Shown here: piece by piece, positions 43,947-52,948 of the stretch
Position numbering within the stretch: the first letter of the stretch is position 1
How the letters are laid out: each line of letters begins with the position of its first letter
Origin: an uncultured Pseudomonadales bacterium
GTDB lineage: Bacteria; Pseudomonadota; Gammaproteobacteria; Pseudomonadales; Azotimanducaceae
Length of the DNA: 64,000 bases
Assembly: GCA_958296405.1 (NCBI GenBank)
Contig: OY282519.1
Span: 1,596,132 to 1,660,131, forward strand
Direction of reading: 5' to 3'
Notes under the pieces: model-generated
The model's input: only the letters and a program-made list of their open reading frames with translations
The model's database searches: none
Told to the model about the DNA's origin: nothing
Translations under genes and position numbers: made by a program

Positions 43947-44788
43947 AGCTGGATTGGCGCATTTGGCTGGGTGTCTGCGCCACCGCGGTGTACCTGTCGC
44001 TGGCGCTGTTCTACGTTCTGCGGCGGGGCACGGGCGCCATCCTCGCCATGCCGGCGGAGAACCTCGGCAGCTTCCTTGAAGGCGCCTTCGCGCCGCTCGC
44101 GTTTCTGTGGCTGGTGATCGGCTACTTCCTGCAGCGCAAGGAGTTGCAGGAAACCACCAGTGCCTTGCGCGCCCAGCACGAGGAGATCAAGCGTTCCACC
44201 GAGCAGGCCGTCATCCAATCCGAGAGCATGAAGGCGAGCGAGGTACACGCCCGCCAAGAGGCTTACCTGCAGCTGCAGACGCAGATTCGCGCCCAGCTAG
44301 GCACCATTGCTGGCTTCCTCTACATTTCCAGCCAAGGGGCGCAAGCGGGAGGCAAGGTGAGCCGCGAGCGCCAAGCGCAGCTATTCGCGGAGCTCACCAT
44401 GAACGACACGGAGATTTTCTCGCGCCAAGCCATCGAGTTTTACCTTGCCGCGAACAGCGAAGCCGAGCGCTACGAGTTCTTCTACGGCACGCCGGTGCGG
44501 GCGCGCCACGCCAACCATTTCGCACAGACCTTTGCGGATCTGCTGCGTCGCGCCGAGGGCGCGGACACGGAAGGCGTGTTTCGCAATGCGCTCCTCTACA
44601 GCGCCCACGGCATCATGTATCAGCGCCTGCTGAGGTACCGTGGGCAGGCGCCGCCAGAGTTGGCCTCGGCCGAGGCCACCGGCACATGGCTCGACATTGG
44701 CGAAGGCGTGGAGGCGAACGTGGCGTCAGGCGAAGCGGAGCCATCGTCGCCGCACCGGCCCGCCGGGGCTGGCGAGCCGGGCGTATAG
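43943..44788 (+). CDS. membrane protein with coiled coil, function unknown
   Basis: This 281-residue protein has a GTG start within the MFS stop codon. Two N-terminal helices (about 8-28 and 45-65) are followed by a charged helical stretch (about 70-120, R-K-E-L-Q-E-T-T-S-A-L-R-A-Q) likely to form a coiled coil. A mainly helical soluble domain follows, and the tail is P/G/E-rich. I do not recognise a family. The 4-bp overlap with the transporter suggests a functional link. Confidence 0.7.
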   Translation: MKLDWRIWLGVCATAVYLSLALFYVLRRGTGAILAMPAENLGSFLEGAFAPLAFLWLVIGYFLQRKELQETTSALRAQHEEIKRSTEQAVIQSESMKASEVHARQEAYLQLQTQIRAQLGTIAGFLYISSQGAQAGGKVSRERQAQLFAELTMNDTEIFSRQAIEFYLAANSEAERYEFFYGTPVRARHANHFAQTFADLLRRAEGADTEGVFRNALLYSAHGIMYQRLLRYRGQAPPELASAEATGTWLDIGEGVEANVASGEAEPSSPHRPAGAGEPGV

Positions 44789-44797
44789 GCCGAACTG

Positions 44798-45919
44798 ATG
44801 CCAGCGCCCTTGGAAGGCATCCTAGTGGTTGCGCTGGAGCAAGCCGTGGCGGCGCCTATGGCCTCCTGCCGCTTAGCGGACGCCGGCGCCCGCGTCATCA
44901 AGCTCGAACGCCCGGAAGGGGATTTCGCGCGCGCCTACGATGCCGCGGCCAATGGTCAATCCGCCTACTTCGCTTGGCTGAATCGCGGCAAGGAATCCCT
45001 TGCGGTGAACATCAAGGATGCCGCCGACCAAGCGCTGTTGCATCGCATCCTCGCCCAGGCGGACGTGTTCATTCAGAACCTCGCCGTGGGTGCGGCGACG
45101 CGCGCCGGGCTCGGCTCGGAAGCGCTGCGCGAGCGCCATCCGCGCCTCGTCACCTGCGACATCTCCGGTTATGGCGAAGACAACGCCTATGCCCACATGA
45201 AGGCGTATGACCTGTTGGTGCAGGCGGAATCTGGCCTCGTTTCGGTGTCTGGCGCTCCCGGCGACCATGGCCGGGTGGGTGTGTCCTTGTGCGACATCGC
45301 CACCGGAGTGAGTGCGGCGCTGGCCATCTCTGAGGCGTTGTTCGAGCGCGAGCGCACCGGCGTGGGCCGCGGCGTGAAGCTCTCGCTCTTTGGCGTGATG
45401 TCGGAATGGATGGCGGTGCCGCTGTTGCACTATGGCAGCGCCGGCGTCGGCCCGGCGCGGGTGGGCTTGGCGCATCCATCCATCGCCCCGTACGGCGGCT
45501 TCGTGACCGCGGACGGCGCGACGGTGGTGATCTCCGTGCAGAGCGACCGGGAGTGGCGGGACTTGGCCGGCCAAGCGATGCAACGCCCGGATTTGGCGGC
45601 AGACGACCGTTATGCCACCAATTCCCGCCGCGTGGAGCGCCGCGACGAAGTGGATGGCGCGGTGCAGGCGTTCTTTGCGCGGCATACACGGGTGGAGGTG
45701 GAAGCCAAGCTGCGCGCCGCCCGCATCGCCTTCGGCGCCGTGAATGACTTGGCCGGGCTCGCTGCGCATCCGGCGCTGCGGCAGTGGACGGCGGGCAGCC
45801 CCACCGGCGACGTAGCCTTGCCGGCGCATCCCGACGCCTCGCGGGAGCAGCCGGAGCCGTTGGACATCCCCGCGCTGGACGCCCACGGCGCAGACATTCG
45901 CGCCGAGTTCGCGGCCTAG
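44798..45919 (+). CDS. CoA transferase, family III (CaiB/BaiF)
   Basis: This 373-residue protein has E-G-I-L-V-V-A-L-E-Q-A near residue 6, R-P-E-G-D-F-A-R-A-Y-D, the N-R-G-K-E-S-L-A-V-N-I segment and the catalytic Asp at D138 in K-A-Y-D-L-L-V-Q-A-E-S-G. It differs substantially from the family-III enzyme at 23304 and probably acts on another acyl-CoA. It lies 9 bp after the coiled-coil gene. The flavoprotein at 45972 follows with its own promoter. Confidence 0.92.
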   Translation: MPAPLEGILVVALEQAVAAPMASCRLADAGARVIKLERPEGDFARAYDAAANGQSAYFAWLNRGKESLAVNIKDAADQALLHRILAQADVFIQNLAVGAATRAGLGSEALRERHPRLVTCDISGYGEDNAYAHMKAYDLLVQAESGLVSVSGAPGDHGRVGVSLCDIATGVSAALAISEALFERERTGVGRGVKLSLFGVMSEWMAVPLLHYGSAGVGPARVGLAHPSIAPYGGFVTADGATVVISVQSDREWRDLAGQAMQRPDLAADDRYATNSRRVERRDEVDGAVQAFFARHTRVEVEAKLRAARIAFGAVNDLAGLAAHPALRQWTAGSPTGDVALPAHPDASREQPEPLDIPALDAHGADIRAEFAA

Positions 45920-45928
45920 AACGGGGCG

Positions 45929-45934
45929 TACAAT
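45929..45934 (+). promoter_or_regulatory. -10 box TACAAT for the PPOX-fold gene
   Basis: TACAAT lies 37 nt before the start codon at 45972, just after the CoA transferase stop. It is one of the clearest copies of the hexamer in the window. Confidence 0.4.
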
Positions 45935-45971
45935 CCGCCCGACCACTTTGGAGGGACGACAAGGGAGACCC

Positions 45972-46445
45972 ATGCCTTCACGCCGCGAACTGATTCAGAT
46001 GACCGATGCCGAAAGGCGGGACTATCTCGCTGACGCGCAGACGCTCATCATCGTCTCCAACGGGCGCAACGGGTATCCGCACCCGATGCCAATGTGGTTC
46101 GGAGTGGATGCGCAGGAGCGCCTCCTCTGCACAACGTTTTCCAAGAGCCAGAAGGTGAACAACTGGCGGCGCGACCCGAAGGCGGCGCTCTTGGTGGAGA
46201 GCGGCAAAACCTACGCGGAGTTGTGCGGCGTGGTGATCTACGCGCACACCGAAATCGTGGCGGACATGGAGGCGGTGAAGGACATCCTCGTCACCATCAA
46301 CGCCAAGGGGCGCTCGTTGAGCGAGGTCGAGCGGGCGGCAATGCGCGAGGCTGTGGCCGCGAATGCAGCGAAGCGCGTGGCGCTGCGATTCACGCCGGAA
46401 CGCTACGTCACTTGGGATCATCGCAAGCTGGGTGGGCGCTACTGA
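45972..46445 (+). CDS. PPOX-class (F420/FMN) split-barrel flavoprotein
   Basis: This 157-residue pyridoxamine-5'-phosphate oxidase-like split-barrel protein has L-I-I-V-S-N-G-R-N-G-Y-P-H-P-M-P-M-W-F near residue 25 and L-L-C-T-T-F-S-K-S-Q-K-V-N-N-W-R-R-D-P near 50. These two segments line the cofactor in F420- and FMN-binding members. AGGGAGA lies upstream of the ATG. Two LLM-class proteins in the window also belong to F420-associated groups, so F420 use is possible but not shown. Confidence 0.85.
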   Translation: MPSRRELIQMTDAERRDYLADAQTLIIVSNGRNGYPHPMPMWFGVDAQERLLCTTFSKSQKVNNWRRDPKAALLVESGKTYAELCGVVIYAHTEIVADMEAVKDILVTINAKGRSLSEVERAAMREAVAANAAKRVALRFTPERYVTWDHRKLGGRY

Positions 46446-46594
46446 GGATTGGGCGGGGCGTGGTGGCGTCGGGGCGCGGGTGCGGTCGCGCCGACGTGCC
46501 TCGATTCAAGCGCGGCCAGCGGTGCTATCGTTCGTGGGCGAAGGCTGCTACCGTGCGCAGCCTAGGTGGATGAGTTTGGAAAGCGGAGGCTGCT

Positions 46595-46822
46595 TTGGAC
46601 GTTTCGATTACTTACTGCGCTGTTTGAAGCTACAAACCCAAGGCGGTCAGTTTGGCTGCAAAGCTCAAGCAAGCGTTTGACGTGGATGCCGAGTTGACGG
46701 CGGGCGGCGGCGGCGTGTTCGATGTCGCGGTGGATGGCCGCATCGTCTACTCCAAGCATGAGACCGGCGAGTTTCCGGACGAAGGCCAGTTGGTTGAGAG
46801 CCTGAAGGCGCTCGCGGTCTAG
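46595..46822 (+). CDS. SelW/Rdx-like selenoprotein
   Basis: This 75-residue protein starts with TTG after GGAGG at 5-nt spacing. It reads D-V-S-I-T-Y-C-A-V-[TGA]-S-Y-K-P-K-A at residues 2-16, with the TGA at 46625-46627. Rdx/SelW proteins have I-x-Y-C-x-x-C/U followed by Y-x-P-K/R-A. The rest matches too: G-G-G-G-V-F-D-V-A-V-D-G near residue 40, I-V-Y-S-K and G-E-F-P-D. The thioredoxin-like fold carries a C-x-x-Sec redox site. A stop at 46571 in this frame excludes a longer start. The gene is absent from frames based on normal stop codons. Confidence 0.88.
46628..46665 (+). promoter_or_regulatory. putative bacterial SECIS hairpin (SelW-like)
   Basis: Directly after the TGA, an outer AGCT/AGCT stem and an inner CCAAG/TTTGG stem close a loop starting GGTC at 46645-46648, 17 nt from the TGA. 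GGTC matches the apical loop known from E. coli fdhF. The outer stem is short and separated by unpaired bases, so this fold is less regular than the UGSC one. Confidence 0.55.
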
Positions 46823-46918
46823 GCGGCGTCACCGCCGAAGCGTGGCCCCGGTCGGCTTGGGCCACACCGGGATGTTGGGTGCGAGCGGCTGGTGCCGAGA
46901 CGCTTTGCCAGGCGCCGT

Positions 46919-48292
46919 TCAATACTTGTAGCTATCCGGCTTGAACGGCCCTTCCTGCGCCACGTTGATGTAACTCGCCTGCTCGCCGGTGAGCTTCGTC
47001 AACACGCCGCCAAAGCCCTCCACCATGAGCTCGGCGACTTCCTCGTCCAGCTTCTTCGGCAGCACTTCGACGCTCACCGGCGCACGTTGATCTGCGGGCT
47101 GCTCCGCCCACCGCTCCTCGAAGAGGTGCATTTGCGCGAGCACCTGATTGGCGAACGAGCCGTCCATCACCCGCGAGGGGTGCCCCATCGCGTTGCCGAG
47201 GTTCACTAAGCGTCCTTCCGAAAGCAGGATCAGGTAGTCCGAGAGGTCTTCGCTGCGGAACACTTGGTGAACCTGATCCTTGACGGTTTCCCAACGCCAC
47301 TCGCGGCGCATGAAGGCGGTGTCGATTTCGTTGTCGAAGTGGCCGATGTTGCACACCACGGCGCCGCGCTTCAGCCCGCGCAGCATGGCTTCGTCGCACA
47401 CGCCGGTGTTGCCGGTGCAGGTGACGAGCAGGTCCGTGTCTTCGAGCAGGCGGCGGTTGAGGTCTTCCACGCGGCCAGTGTTCGCGCCGCCGGCGTAGGC
47501 GGAAACCACCTCGTAGCCATCCAAGCAGGCCTGCATCGCGCAGATCGGGTCTACCTCGGCGACGCGCACGATCATGCCTTCCTGGCGCAGGCTCTGGGCG
47601 GAGCCCTTGCCGACGTCCCCATAACCCACCACGAGCGCCCGCTTGCCCGCCATCAACATGTCCGTGGCGCGCTTGATGGCGTCGTTGAGGCCGTGGCGGC
47701 AGCCGTAGCGGTTGTCGTTCTTCGATTTGGTCACCGAATCGTTAACGTTGATCGCCGGCGTCTTGAGCTCGCCGTTCGCCAACATCTCCAACAGGCGATG
47801 CACGCCGGTGGTGGTTTCTTCGCTGACGCCGTGGATGGCGTCGAGCATCCGCGGATACTTGTCATGCACCATCTGCGTCAGGTCGCCGCCGTCGTCGAGA
47901 AGCAGGTTGGCGTTCCAAGGCACGCCGTCCTTCAAGATGGTCTGCTCGAGGCACCACTCGTATTCCGCTTCCGTCTCGCCCTTCCACGCATAGACAGGCA
48001 CGCCGGCCGCCGCCATCGCCGCGGCGGCGTGATCTTGCGTGGAGAAGATGTTGCAGGAAGACCAGCGCACCTCGGCGCCGAGGGCCACCAAGGTTTCGAT
48101 GAGCACAGCCGTCTGTACCGTCATGTGGATGCAGCCGATGATGCGCGCGCCCGCCAAAGGCTGCGTCGCCTCGTATCTGCGGCGGAGCGCCATCAGTGCC
48201 GGCATCTCGCCTTGCGCCAACGTGATCTCGCGGCGGCCGAACGCGGCGAGTTCAATGTTGGCGACCTTATGGTCGTCCGGCATGTCCGGCAT
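46919..48292 (-). CDS. ahcY: adenosylhomocysteinase
   Basis: This 457-residue enzyme of the activated methyl cycle hydrolyses S-adenosylhomocysteine to adenosine and homocysteine. NAD-binding loop [13 protein letters not shown] lies near residue 223, with substrate segments [11 protein letters not shown] near 60 and [10 protein letters not shown] near 180. The C-terminus K-P-D-S-Y-K-Y is the family's usual ending, so the gene is complete. GAGGAG sits 5 nt before the ATG. No SAH riboswitch was recognised in the short divergent gap to the cytochrome gene. Confidence 0.98.
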   Translation of the reverse strand: MPDMPDDHKVANIELAAFGRREITLAQGEMPALMALRRRYEATQPLAGARIIGCIHMTVQTAVLIETLVALGAEVRWSSCNIFSTQDHAAAAMAAAGVPVYAWKGETEAEYEWCLEQTILKDGVPWNANLLLDDGGDLTQMVHDKYPRMLDAIHGVSEETTTGVHRLLEMLANGELKTPAINVNDSVTKSKNDNRYGCRHGLNDAIKRATDMLMAGKRALVVGYGDVGKGSAQSLRQEGMIVRVAEVDPICAMQACLDGYEVVSAYAGGANTGRVEDLNRRLLEDTDLLVTCTGNTGVCDEAMLRGLKRGAVVCNIGHFDNEIDTAFMRREWRWETVKDQVHQVFRSEDLSDYLILLSEGRLVNLGNAMGHPSRVMDGSFANQVLAQMHLFEERWAEQPADQRAPVSVEVLPKKLDEEVAELMVEGFGGVLTKLTGEQASYINVAQEGPFKPDSYKY

Positions 48293-48324
48293 GGAGGCTC
48301 CTCAAGCGAAAACGCGCCATTCTA

Positions 48325-48330
48325 TACAAT
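48325..48330 (+). promoter_or_regulatory. -10 box TATACAAT between ahcY and the cytochrome gene
   Basis: TATACAAT lies 37 nt before the cytochrome start codon. The overlapping complementary sequence could also serve ahcY on the minus strand (TATAGAAT), so the gap may be a divergent promoter. Confidence 0.4.
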
Positions 48331-48366
48331 GCGCGCCCGGCGACAGGGTGTGCGAAGGGAGAGGAT

Positions 48367-48726
48367 ATGGCGGCATTGGTTTGGCGGCGGTGGGCGGTCT
48401 TTGGCATGGCGATGCTGGTTTGCGCCTGCGAGCAGGGAGGGCCAGCGGCCAGCGCTGCGGCCGTCGGTGAGCCCGCTCCCCCGCACCCCGGCAAGATCAC
48501 CTATGAGCGCTACTGCTTCTCCTGCCACGCCGCCGGCACCGCCGGCGCCCCCTTGTTGGGCGCGAAGGAAGATTGGGCACCGCGCATCGCACGGGGCGTG
48601 GACGAACTGTTGCGGACCACCATCGAAGGCATCCCGCCGGCCATGCCGCCGCGCGGGCTTTGCATGCGGTGCGATGACGCAACGCTGCGCGAAGCCGTGG
48701 AGTACATGGTGGAGGCGTCGAAGTAG
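48367..48726 (+). CDS. small c-type cytochrome (c5-like), lipoprotein-like
   Basis: This 119-residue protein has a signal peptide ending L-V-C-A-C, a possible lipobox. The heme site is Y-C-F-S-C-H near residue 49. The P-P-A-M-P-P-R-G segment near 90 supplies the distal Met, and C-M-R-C supplies the second Cys pair seen in cytochrome c5-like proteins. It probably carries electrons in the periplasm. GGGAGAGG precedes the ATG. It is separated from ahcY by a shared divergent region and is not in an operon with the SDR gene. Confidence 0.92.
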   Translation: MAALVWRRWAVFGMAMLVCACEQGGPAASAAAVGEPAPPHPGKITYERYCFSCHAAGTAGAPLLGAKEDWAPRIARGVDELLRTTIEGIPPAMPPRGLCMRCDDATLREAVEYMVEASK

Positions 48727-48800
48727 CTGCGCGGGCTTCAGCTTGGCACCGCCGCCGGGGATGCGCCGAGGCGAGCGAATGAGGCGGGGCCGGCGCCCCG

Positions 48801-49469
48801 TTAGGACAGCCCTTCCACCGGCAGCGCGGCGCCATGCATCGCCCGAGCGCCGTCGGAGGCGAGGAACAGCACCACGGCGGCGATGTCCGCCGGCGCCACC
48901 CACTTCGAGAAATCCGCCTTGGGCATGTCGGCGTGGTTGCGCGGCGTGTCGATGATGCTTGGCAGCACGCAGTTCACGTTGATGCCGAAGCCCTTGAGTT
49001 CGTCCGCCAACGCTTCCGTCAACCGCACGACGACGCTCTTCGCGGCGCAGTAGGCGCCCATCGCGCCAGCCCCACGCAAAGCGGCACGGGCGCCGATGTT
49101 GACGATCTTGCCCGTCCCACGCTCCTTCATGCCGGGCACGGCCGCCCGCGCCATGTTGAACAGGGTGCGCACGTTCAAGTCGAACATCTCATTCCACGCT
49201 TCATCGGAGGTGTCTGCCACGGACGGCCCCATGGCGAAGCCGCCGGCGATGTTGGCAAGCACATCGATGGCGCCGAGCTGCCGCGCCGCGTCGCGGGCCG
49301 CCTCCGGTTGTGTGAGGTCCGCGACGACGGTTCGCCACGGCGCCGCCGCTGCCACCACATCGATGCCGGCCACGTTGGCGCCGGCATCGTGGAACGCCTG
49401 CGCGACCACGCTGCCGAGGGCGCCGGCCGCGCCGGTCACCACCACCCGCTTGCCCTCAAACGCGCTCAC
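48801..49469 (-). CDS. short-chain dehydrogenase/reductase
   Basis: This 222-residue SDR has the T-G-A-A-G-A-L-G nucleotide-binding motif near residue 12, L-A-N-I-A-G-G near 80, and catalytic Y-C-A-A-K near 142 with a Ser-equivalent upstream region that is hard to assign (I-G-A-R-A-A). GTG 49469 overlaps the upstream LLM gene's stop (GTGA), so the two are translationally coupled. The preceding open frame to 49676 belongs to the LLM gene's shadow. Substrate unknown. Confidence 0.9.
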   Translation of the reverse strand: MSAFEGKRVVVTGAAGALGSVVAQAFHDAGANVAGIDVVAAAAPWRTVVADLTQPEAARDAARQLGAIDVLANIAGGFAMGPSVADTSDEAWNEMFDLNVRTLFNMARAAVPGMKERGTGKIVNIGARAALRGAGAMGAYCAAKSVVVRLTEALADELKGFGINVNCVLPSIIDTPRNHADMPKADFSKWVAPADIAAVVLFLASDGARAMHGAALPVEGLS

Positions 49470-50332
49470 GCCAGCGCCTCCAAGGTCTCCCAGTGCAGCG
49501 CCCGCGAGCCATCGGGGTTGACCGGCTGGATGCACACATGTGAGGCGCCGGCTTCCTGGTGCGCTTGGATGCGCGCCTTGATGGCGTCTGCGTCGCCCCA
49601 CGCGAAGGTGGCGTCGATGAAGGCGTCGGAACCGCCATCGGCAAGGTCTTCCTCCGTGAGGCCCATGCGCAGCCAATTGTTGCGGTAGTTCGGCAGCCCC
49701 AAGTACATGCGCGCCGTTTCTCGCGCCACCTTGCGTGCTCTATCCGCATCTTCTTCAAGGACGACTTTCTGCTCCACGCAGAGCCACGGCTTCGGCCCCA
49801 ATGTCTTGCGCGCCATGGCGGTGTGTTCCGGCGATGTGAAGTACGGGTGGGCGCCCTGGCAGGCGTCGCGGGCGAGTTCCAGCATCTTCGGCCCCAGTGC
49901 GGCGATAACGCGGGGCGGCGCGTCGGCGGCCTTTGGCCCCATGTAGGGTGCAGCATCCATCTGCTCCAAGTAGGCGCGCATGGTGGCGACGGGCTTGCCG
50001 TACGCGAGGCCGCGCACGCCCTCCACCATCGGCTTGTGCGACACGCCGAGGCCAAGCAGAAAGCGGTTGCCGGATTGCTCAGCGAGGGTCTGCTGCGCAG
50101 CGAGCGTGATGCCCGGCTCGCGGTGGTAGATGGAGGCGATGCCGGTGGCCACGACGAGCTTCGCCGTGTTCGCCAACAGCCAAGCGGCGTGGGCAAAGGG
50201 GTGGCGACCGACGGTCTCCGGAATCCACAGGGCGCTGTAGCCAAGCGCTTCGATGCGCTGCGCCGCCTCCGCCGCTTCCATCGCGGCCATGCCATCGGTG
50301 AAATACCAAACGCCGGTTTTCGCAAGATCCAT
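49466..50332 (-). CDS. LLM-class F420-dependent-type oxidoreductase
   Basis: This 288-residue luciferase-like TIM-barrel protein starts M-D-L-A-K-T-G-V-W-Y-F and has A-L-W-I-P-E-T-V-G-R near residue 36, A-T-G-I-A-S-I-Y near 70 and G-A-H-P-Y near 170. It belongs to a different LLM subgroup from the gene at 13982. ATG 50332 is chosen because GGGAG lies 8 nt upstream; the TTG at 50359 is too close to the TACAAT box at 50367. It pairs with the downstream SDR by 4-bp overlap, suggesting a joint oxidoreductive pathway. Confidence 0.88.
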   Translation of the reverse strand: MDLAKTGVWYFTDGMAAMEAAEAAQRIEALGYSALWIPETVGRHPFAHAAWLLANTAKLVVATGIASIYHREPGITLAAQQTLAEQSGNRFLLGLGVSHKPMVEGVRGLAYGKPVATMRAYLEQMDAAPYMGPKAADAPPRVIAALGPKMLELARDACQGAHPYFTSPEHTAMARKTLGPKPWLCVEQKVVLEEDADRARKVARETARMYLGLPNYRNNWLRMGLTEEDLADGGSDAFIDATFAWGDADAIKARIQAHQEAGASHVCIQPVNPDGSRALHWETLEALA

Positions 50333-50366
50333 CGCCACACTCCCAAAGCCTTCGGACAACGCGAAA

Positions 50367-50372
50367 ATTGTA
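50367..50372 (-). promoter_or_regulatory. -10 box TACAAT for the LLM-SDR operon
   Basis: TACAAT read on the minus strand lies 34 nt upstream of the ATG at 50332. It supports that start over the TTG at 50359. Confidence 0.4.
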
Positions 50373-50620
50373 CTGCAGGGTGCTTGGGCAGAGGCCGTGG
50401 CGGTCGGTCATTCCGCGTCCGGATGTCCTCCGGGCGTGGTCGGCGCGCGCTGAACGCGGGGCGGGTGAAAGGCAGAAGGGCGCCGCCTTGGGGGGAGCGC
50501 CGTCCGCAATCGATCGGCGCTTGTGCCGCTGGGTGGCCTGCCCGTGTGAAACCCGTACCCGCTATCCTTGGCCCTTCGCCCAACCTCCCGGCAGCCCACC
50601 GGCCGCTGCGCCCCAAGACC

Positions 50621-51988
50621 ATGAAACTGAACTTGGCGTCGAACCCGCCTGGGGAACGCCCCAGCGTCATGCAACTCGCGTTGCCGTCCATCCTCGGCAA
50701 CATGCTGTATGCCGTGGTGGCGATGGTGCAAACCAAGTTCGTCGGCGAACTGGGCGCGGAGGCCGTGGCCGCGGTGGGGGCAGGGCAGCGCGTCTTCTTC
50801 GCGCTGCAGGCCGTGATGATCGCCATCAGCGCCGGCACCACGGCGTTGGTCGCACAGGCGTGGGGCGCCGAGGATTACGAAGAGGCGAGCCGCGTGACGA
50901 TGGCGAGCCTGGTGCTGGCGATGGCATTTGGCCTCGCGTTGACGGCGCCGGGCGTGCTGTTCGCGGGCGCGGTGGCGTCCATCTTCGGGCTGGACGAGAA
51001 GACGGTGGAACTCGCCGCGGACAACATCCGCTGGCTGTCCATCTTCAACGTGGCCTTTGCCATGAACTTCATCCTGGGCGCGGCGCTGCGCGCGGCCGGG
51101 GATGCATGGACGCCGCTGTGGGTGGGCGTGGCCGTGAACGTCGTCAACATCCCGCTGCTGTACGGCTTCGTCTTCGGCGCTTGGGGCTTGCCGGCCATGG
51201 GCGTCGCCGGCGCAGCGCTCGCCGCCGGCATCTCGTTCACCCTCGGTGGCGTCGCGCTCGTCGTCCTGTGGCTCAAGCAAGCGCTCATCGTGAAGCACAT
51301 CGCCAGCGGTTGGTTCCGCGCCGAGCGCTTGCGCCGGCTCTTGGACGTCGGCTATCCCGCCGGCATCGAGATGGTCGTGTTCCAGCTCGGCTTCTTCGCC
51401 TTCATGATGCTCATCGGCAACTACTACGGCACCGAGGCGTTCGCGGCCTACAGCGTGGGCACGAATCTGCTGATGATCTGCATGGTCGCGGGGTTCGGCT
51501 TCTCCATCGCCGGCGCGACATTGGTCGGCCAGCACGTCGGCGCGAACGATTTTGATGCGGCCATTGCGAGCGGCTGGCGCTCGATGCGCTACGCCATGTT
51601 GTCGATGTCTGTCGTGGGCGCCGTGATCGCCCTGTTCGCGGAACCGATGGCGGTGTTCTTCCTCGGCGACGAACCGGTCACCGTGCGTTACACGGTGTGG
51701 ATGACATGGTTGATGGCAGCCATGATGCCGCTGTTGGCCATCGAGTTCGCCATCGGCGGCAGCCTGCGCGGCGCCGGGGACACGCGCTCGCCGCTCATCG
51801 CCACGTTCGTTGGCCTCATCGGCGCGCGTTGTGGGCTGGCTGCGGCGTTCACGCTGCTTGAACTGCCGGTGATCTGGATTTACGCCACCATCATCGGAGA
51901 CTATCTTGTGAAGAGCGTGATGCTGCTGCGGCGCTTTCGCTCGCGACGCTGGCGGGCGCTGGCGCGGTTGCGGCGGCGCTTTGGTTAA
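50621..51988 (+). CDS. MATE-family efflux transporter
   Basis: This is a 455-residue membrane protein with about twelve helices in two MatE halves. The N-terminal half has L-P-S-I-L-G-N-M-L-Y near residue 20 and V-G-E-L-G-A-E-A-V-A-A-V-G near 42. The second half has A-Y-S-V-G-T-N-L-L-M near 270 and G-S-L-R-G-A-G-D-T-R near 380, the repeated MATE sequence. It exports drugs or metabolites by Na+ or H+ exchange. The 288-bp gap before it contains no recognisable gene. Substrate unknown. Confidence 0.93.
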   Translation: MKLNLASNPPGERPSVMQLALPSILGNMLYAVVAMVQTKFVGELGAEAVAAVGAGQRVFFALQAVMIAISAGTTALVAQAWGAEDYEEASRVTMASLVLAMAFGLALTAPGVLFAGAVASIFGLDEKTVELAADNIRWLSIFNVAFAMNFILGAALRAAGDAWTPLWVGVAVNVVNIPLLYGFVFGAWGLPAMGVAGAALAAGISFTLGGVALVVLWLKQALIVKHIASGWFRAERLRRLLDVGYPAGIEMVVFQLGFFAFMMLIGNYYGTEAFAAYSVGTNLLMICMVAGFGFSIAGATLVGQHVGANDFDAAIASGWRSMRYAMLSMSVVGAVIALFAEPMAVFFLGDEPVTVRYTVWMTWLMAAMMPLLAIEFAIGGSLRGAGDTRSPLIATFVGLIGARCGLAAAFTLLELPVIWIYATIIGDYLVKSVMLLRRFRSRRWRALARLRRRFG

Positions 51989-52057
51989 GCGCTGGCGTAG
52001 CGAGGGTGCGGGTTTTGACTGCATCGCATCCGGGTGCTCGCGCAGTGGGAGCGGACC

Positions 52058-52948
52058 ATGCCGGAATTGCCGGACTTGAGCGTCTATCTCGAGCGTCTTG
52101 AAGACCGCATCGTCGGCGCCCGCCTTGAAGACATTCGCATCAGCAGCCCCTTCGTGCTGCGCTCGGTGTCGCCACCGGTCGCCGCGTTGCGGGGGCGGGC
52201 AGTGCAAGGGGTGCGGCGGCTTGCCAAGCAGCTCGTCATCGAACTCGAAGGCGCTTTGTTCATCGTCATCCACTTGATGATCGCTGGGCGCTTGCAGTGG
52301 CGGGACGCCGGTGCTGCCGTGCCGAAGCGCGTTGGCCTCGCCGCCTTCGACTTTTCCACTGGCACGCTCGTTCTCACGGAGGCGAGCAAGAAGAAACGCG
52401 CTTCGTTGCGCCTCGCCGAGGGGGATGCCGCGCTTGCCGCCCTCGACCCCGGTGGCCTAGAGGTGTTGCACATCGAGTTGCCGGCGTTTGCGGAGCGGCT
52501 GCGTGGCGTCCGCCACACGTTGAAGCGGGTGCTCACCGATCAGCGCGTGTTCGCCGGCATCGGCAACGCCTACTCCGATGAAATCCTCCTGCACGCCGGC
52601 TTGTCGCCCTTCAAGCGGCCGGCGGACATGAGCGACGCGGAGATCGAACGGCTGTTCCATTCCTGCCGCAAGACATTGACGGAGTGGACGCGGCTCTTGA
52701 ACCAGAAAGCCGGCACCGGATTCCCCACCAAGGTGACGGCCTTCCACGACGAGATGGCCGCCCACGGCAAGTTCCGCCAGCCATGCCCCGTTTGCGGGTC
52801 GCCCATTCAACGCATCGTCCGTGCCGAGAACGAGAGCAACTACTGCGCCCGCTGCCAAACCGGCGGCCGCATCCTCGCAGACCGCTCGCTCTCAAGGCTC
52901 TTGAAGGAAACTTGGCCGAAGCGGATCGAGGAGTTGGAGAACTTGTGA
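52058..52948 (+). CDS. Fpg/Nei-family DNA glycosylase
   Basis: This 296-residue base-excision repair enzyme begins M-P-E-L-P-D after a GGAGCGGA ribosome site. P2 is the catalytic N-terminal proline after Met removal and E3 the partner. The H2TH region contains T-D-Q-R-V-F-A-G-I-G-N-A-Y-S-D-E-I-L near residue 165. The C-terminal zinc finger is C-P-V-C-G and C-A-R-C. It removes oxidised purines or pyrimidines. The N-terminus is close to MutM-like proteins, but assignment between Fpg and Nei cannot be settled here. Confidence 0.93.
   Translation: MPELPDLSVYLERLEDRIVGARLEDIRISSPFVLRSVSPPVAALRGRAVQGVRRLAKQLVIELEGALFIVIHLMIAGRLQWRDAGAAVPKRVGLAAFDFSTGTLVLTEASKKKRASLRLAEGDAALAALDPGGLEVLHIELPAFAERLRGVRHTLKRVLTDQRVFAGIGNAYSDEILLHAGLSPFKRPADMSDAEIERLFHSCRKTLTEWTRLLNQKAGTGFPTKVTAFHDEMAAHGKFRQPCPVCGSPIQRIVRAENESNYCARCQTGGRILADRSLSRLLKETWPKRIEELENL

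Noticed and set aside
48293..48366. A possible SAH riboswitch upstream of ahcY.
   Set aside because: The gap is short and shows only a ribosome site and a divergent -10; no conserved riboswitch core was found.
50408..52273. A 621-residue minus-strand frame opposite the MATE gene.
   Set aside because: H/R/D/E-rich shadow with no ribosome site; the plus-strand frame is a clear MATE transporter.
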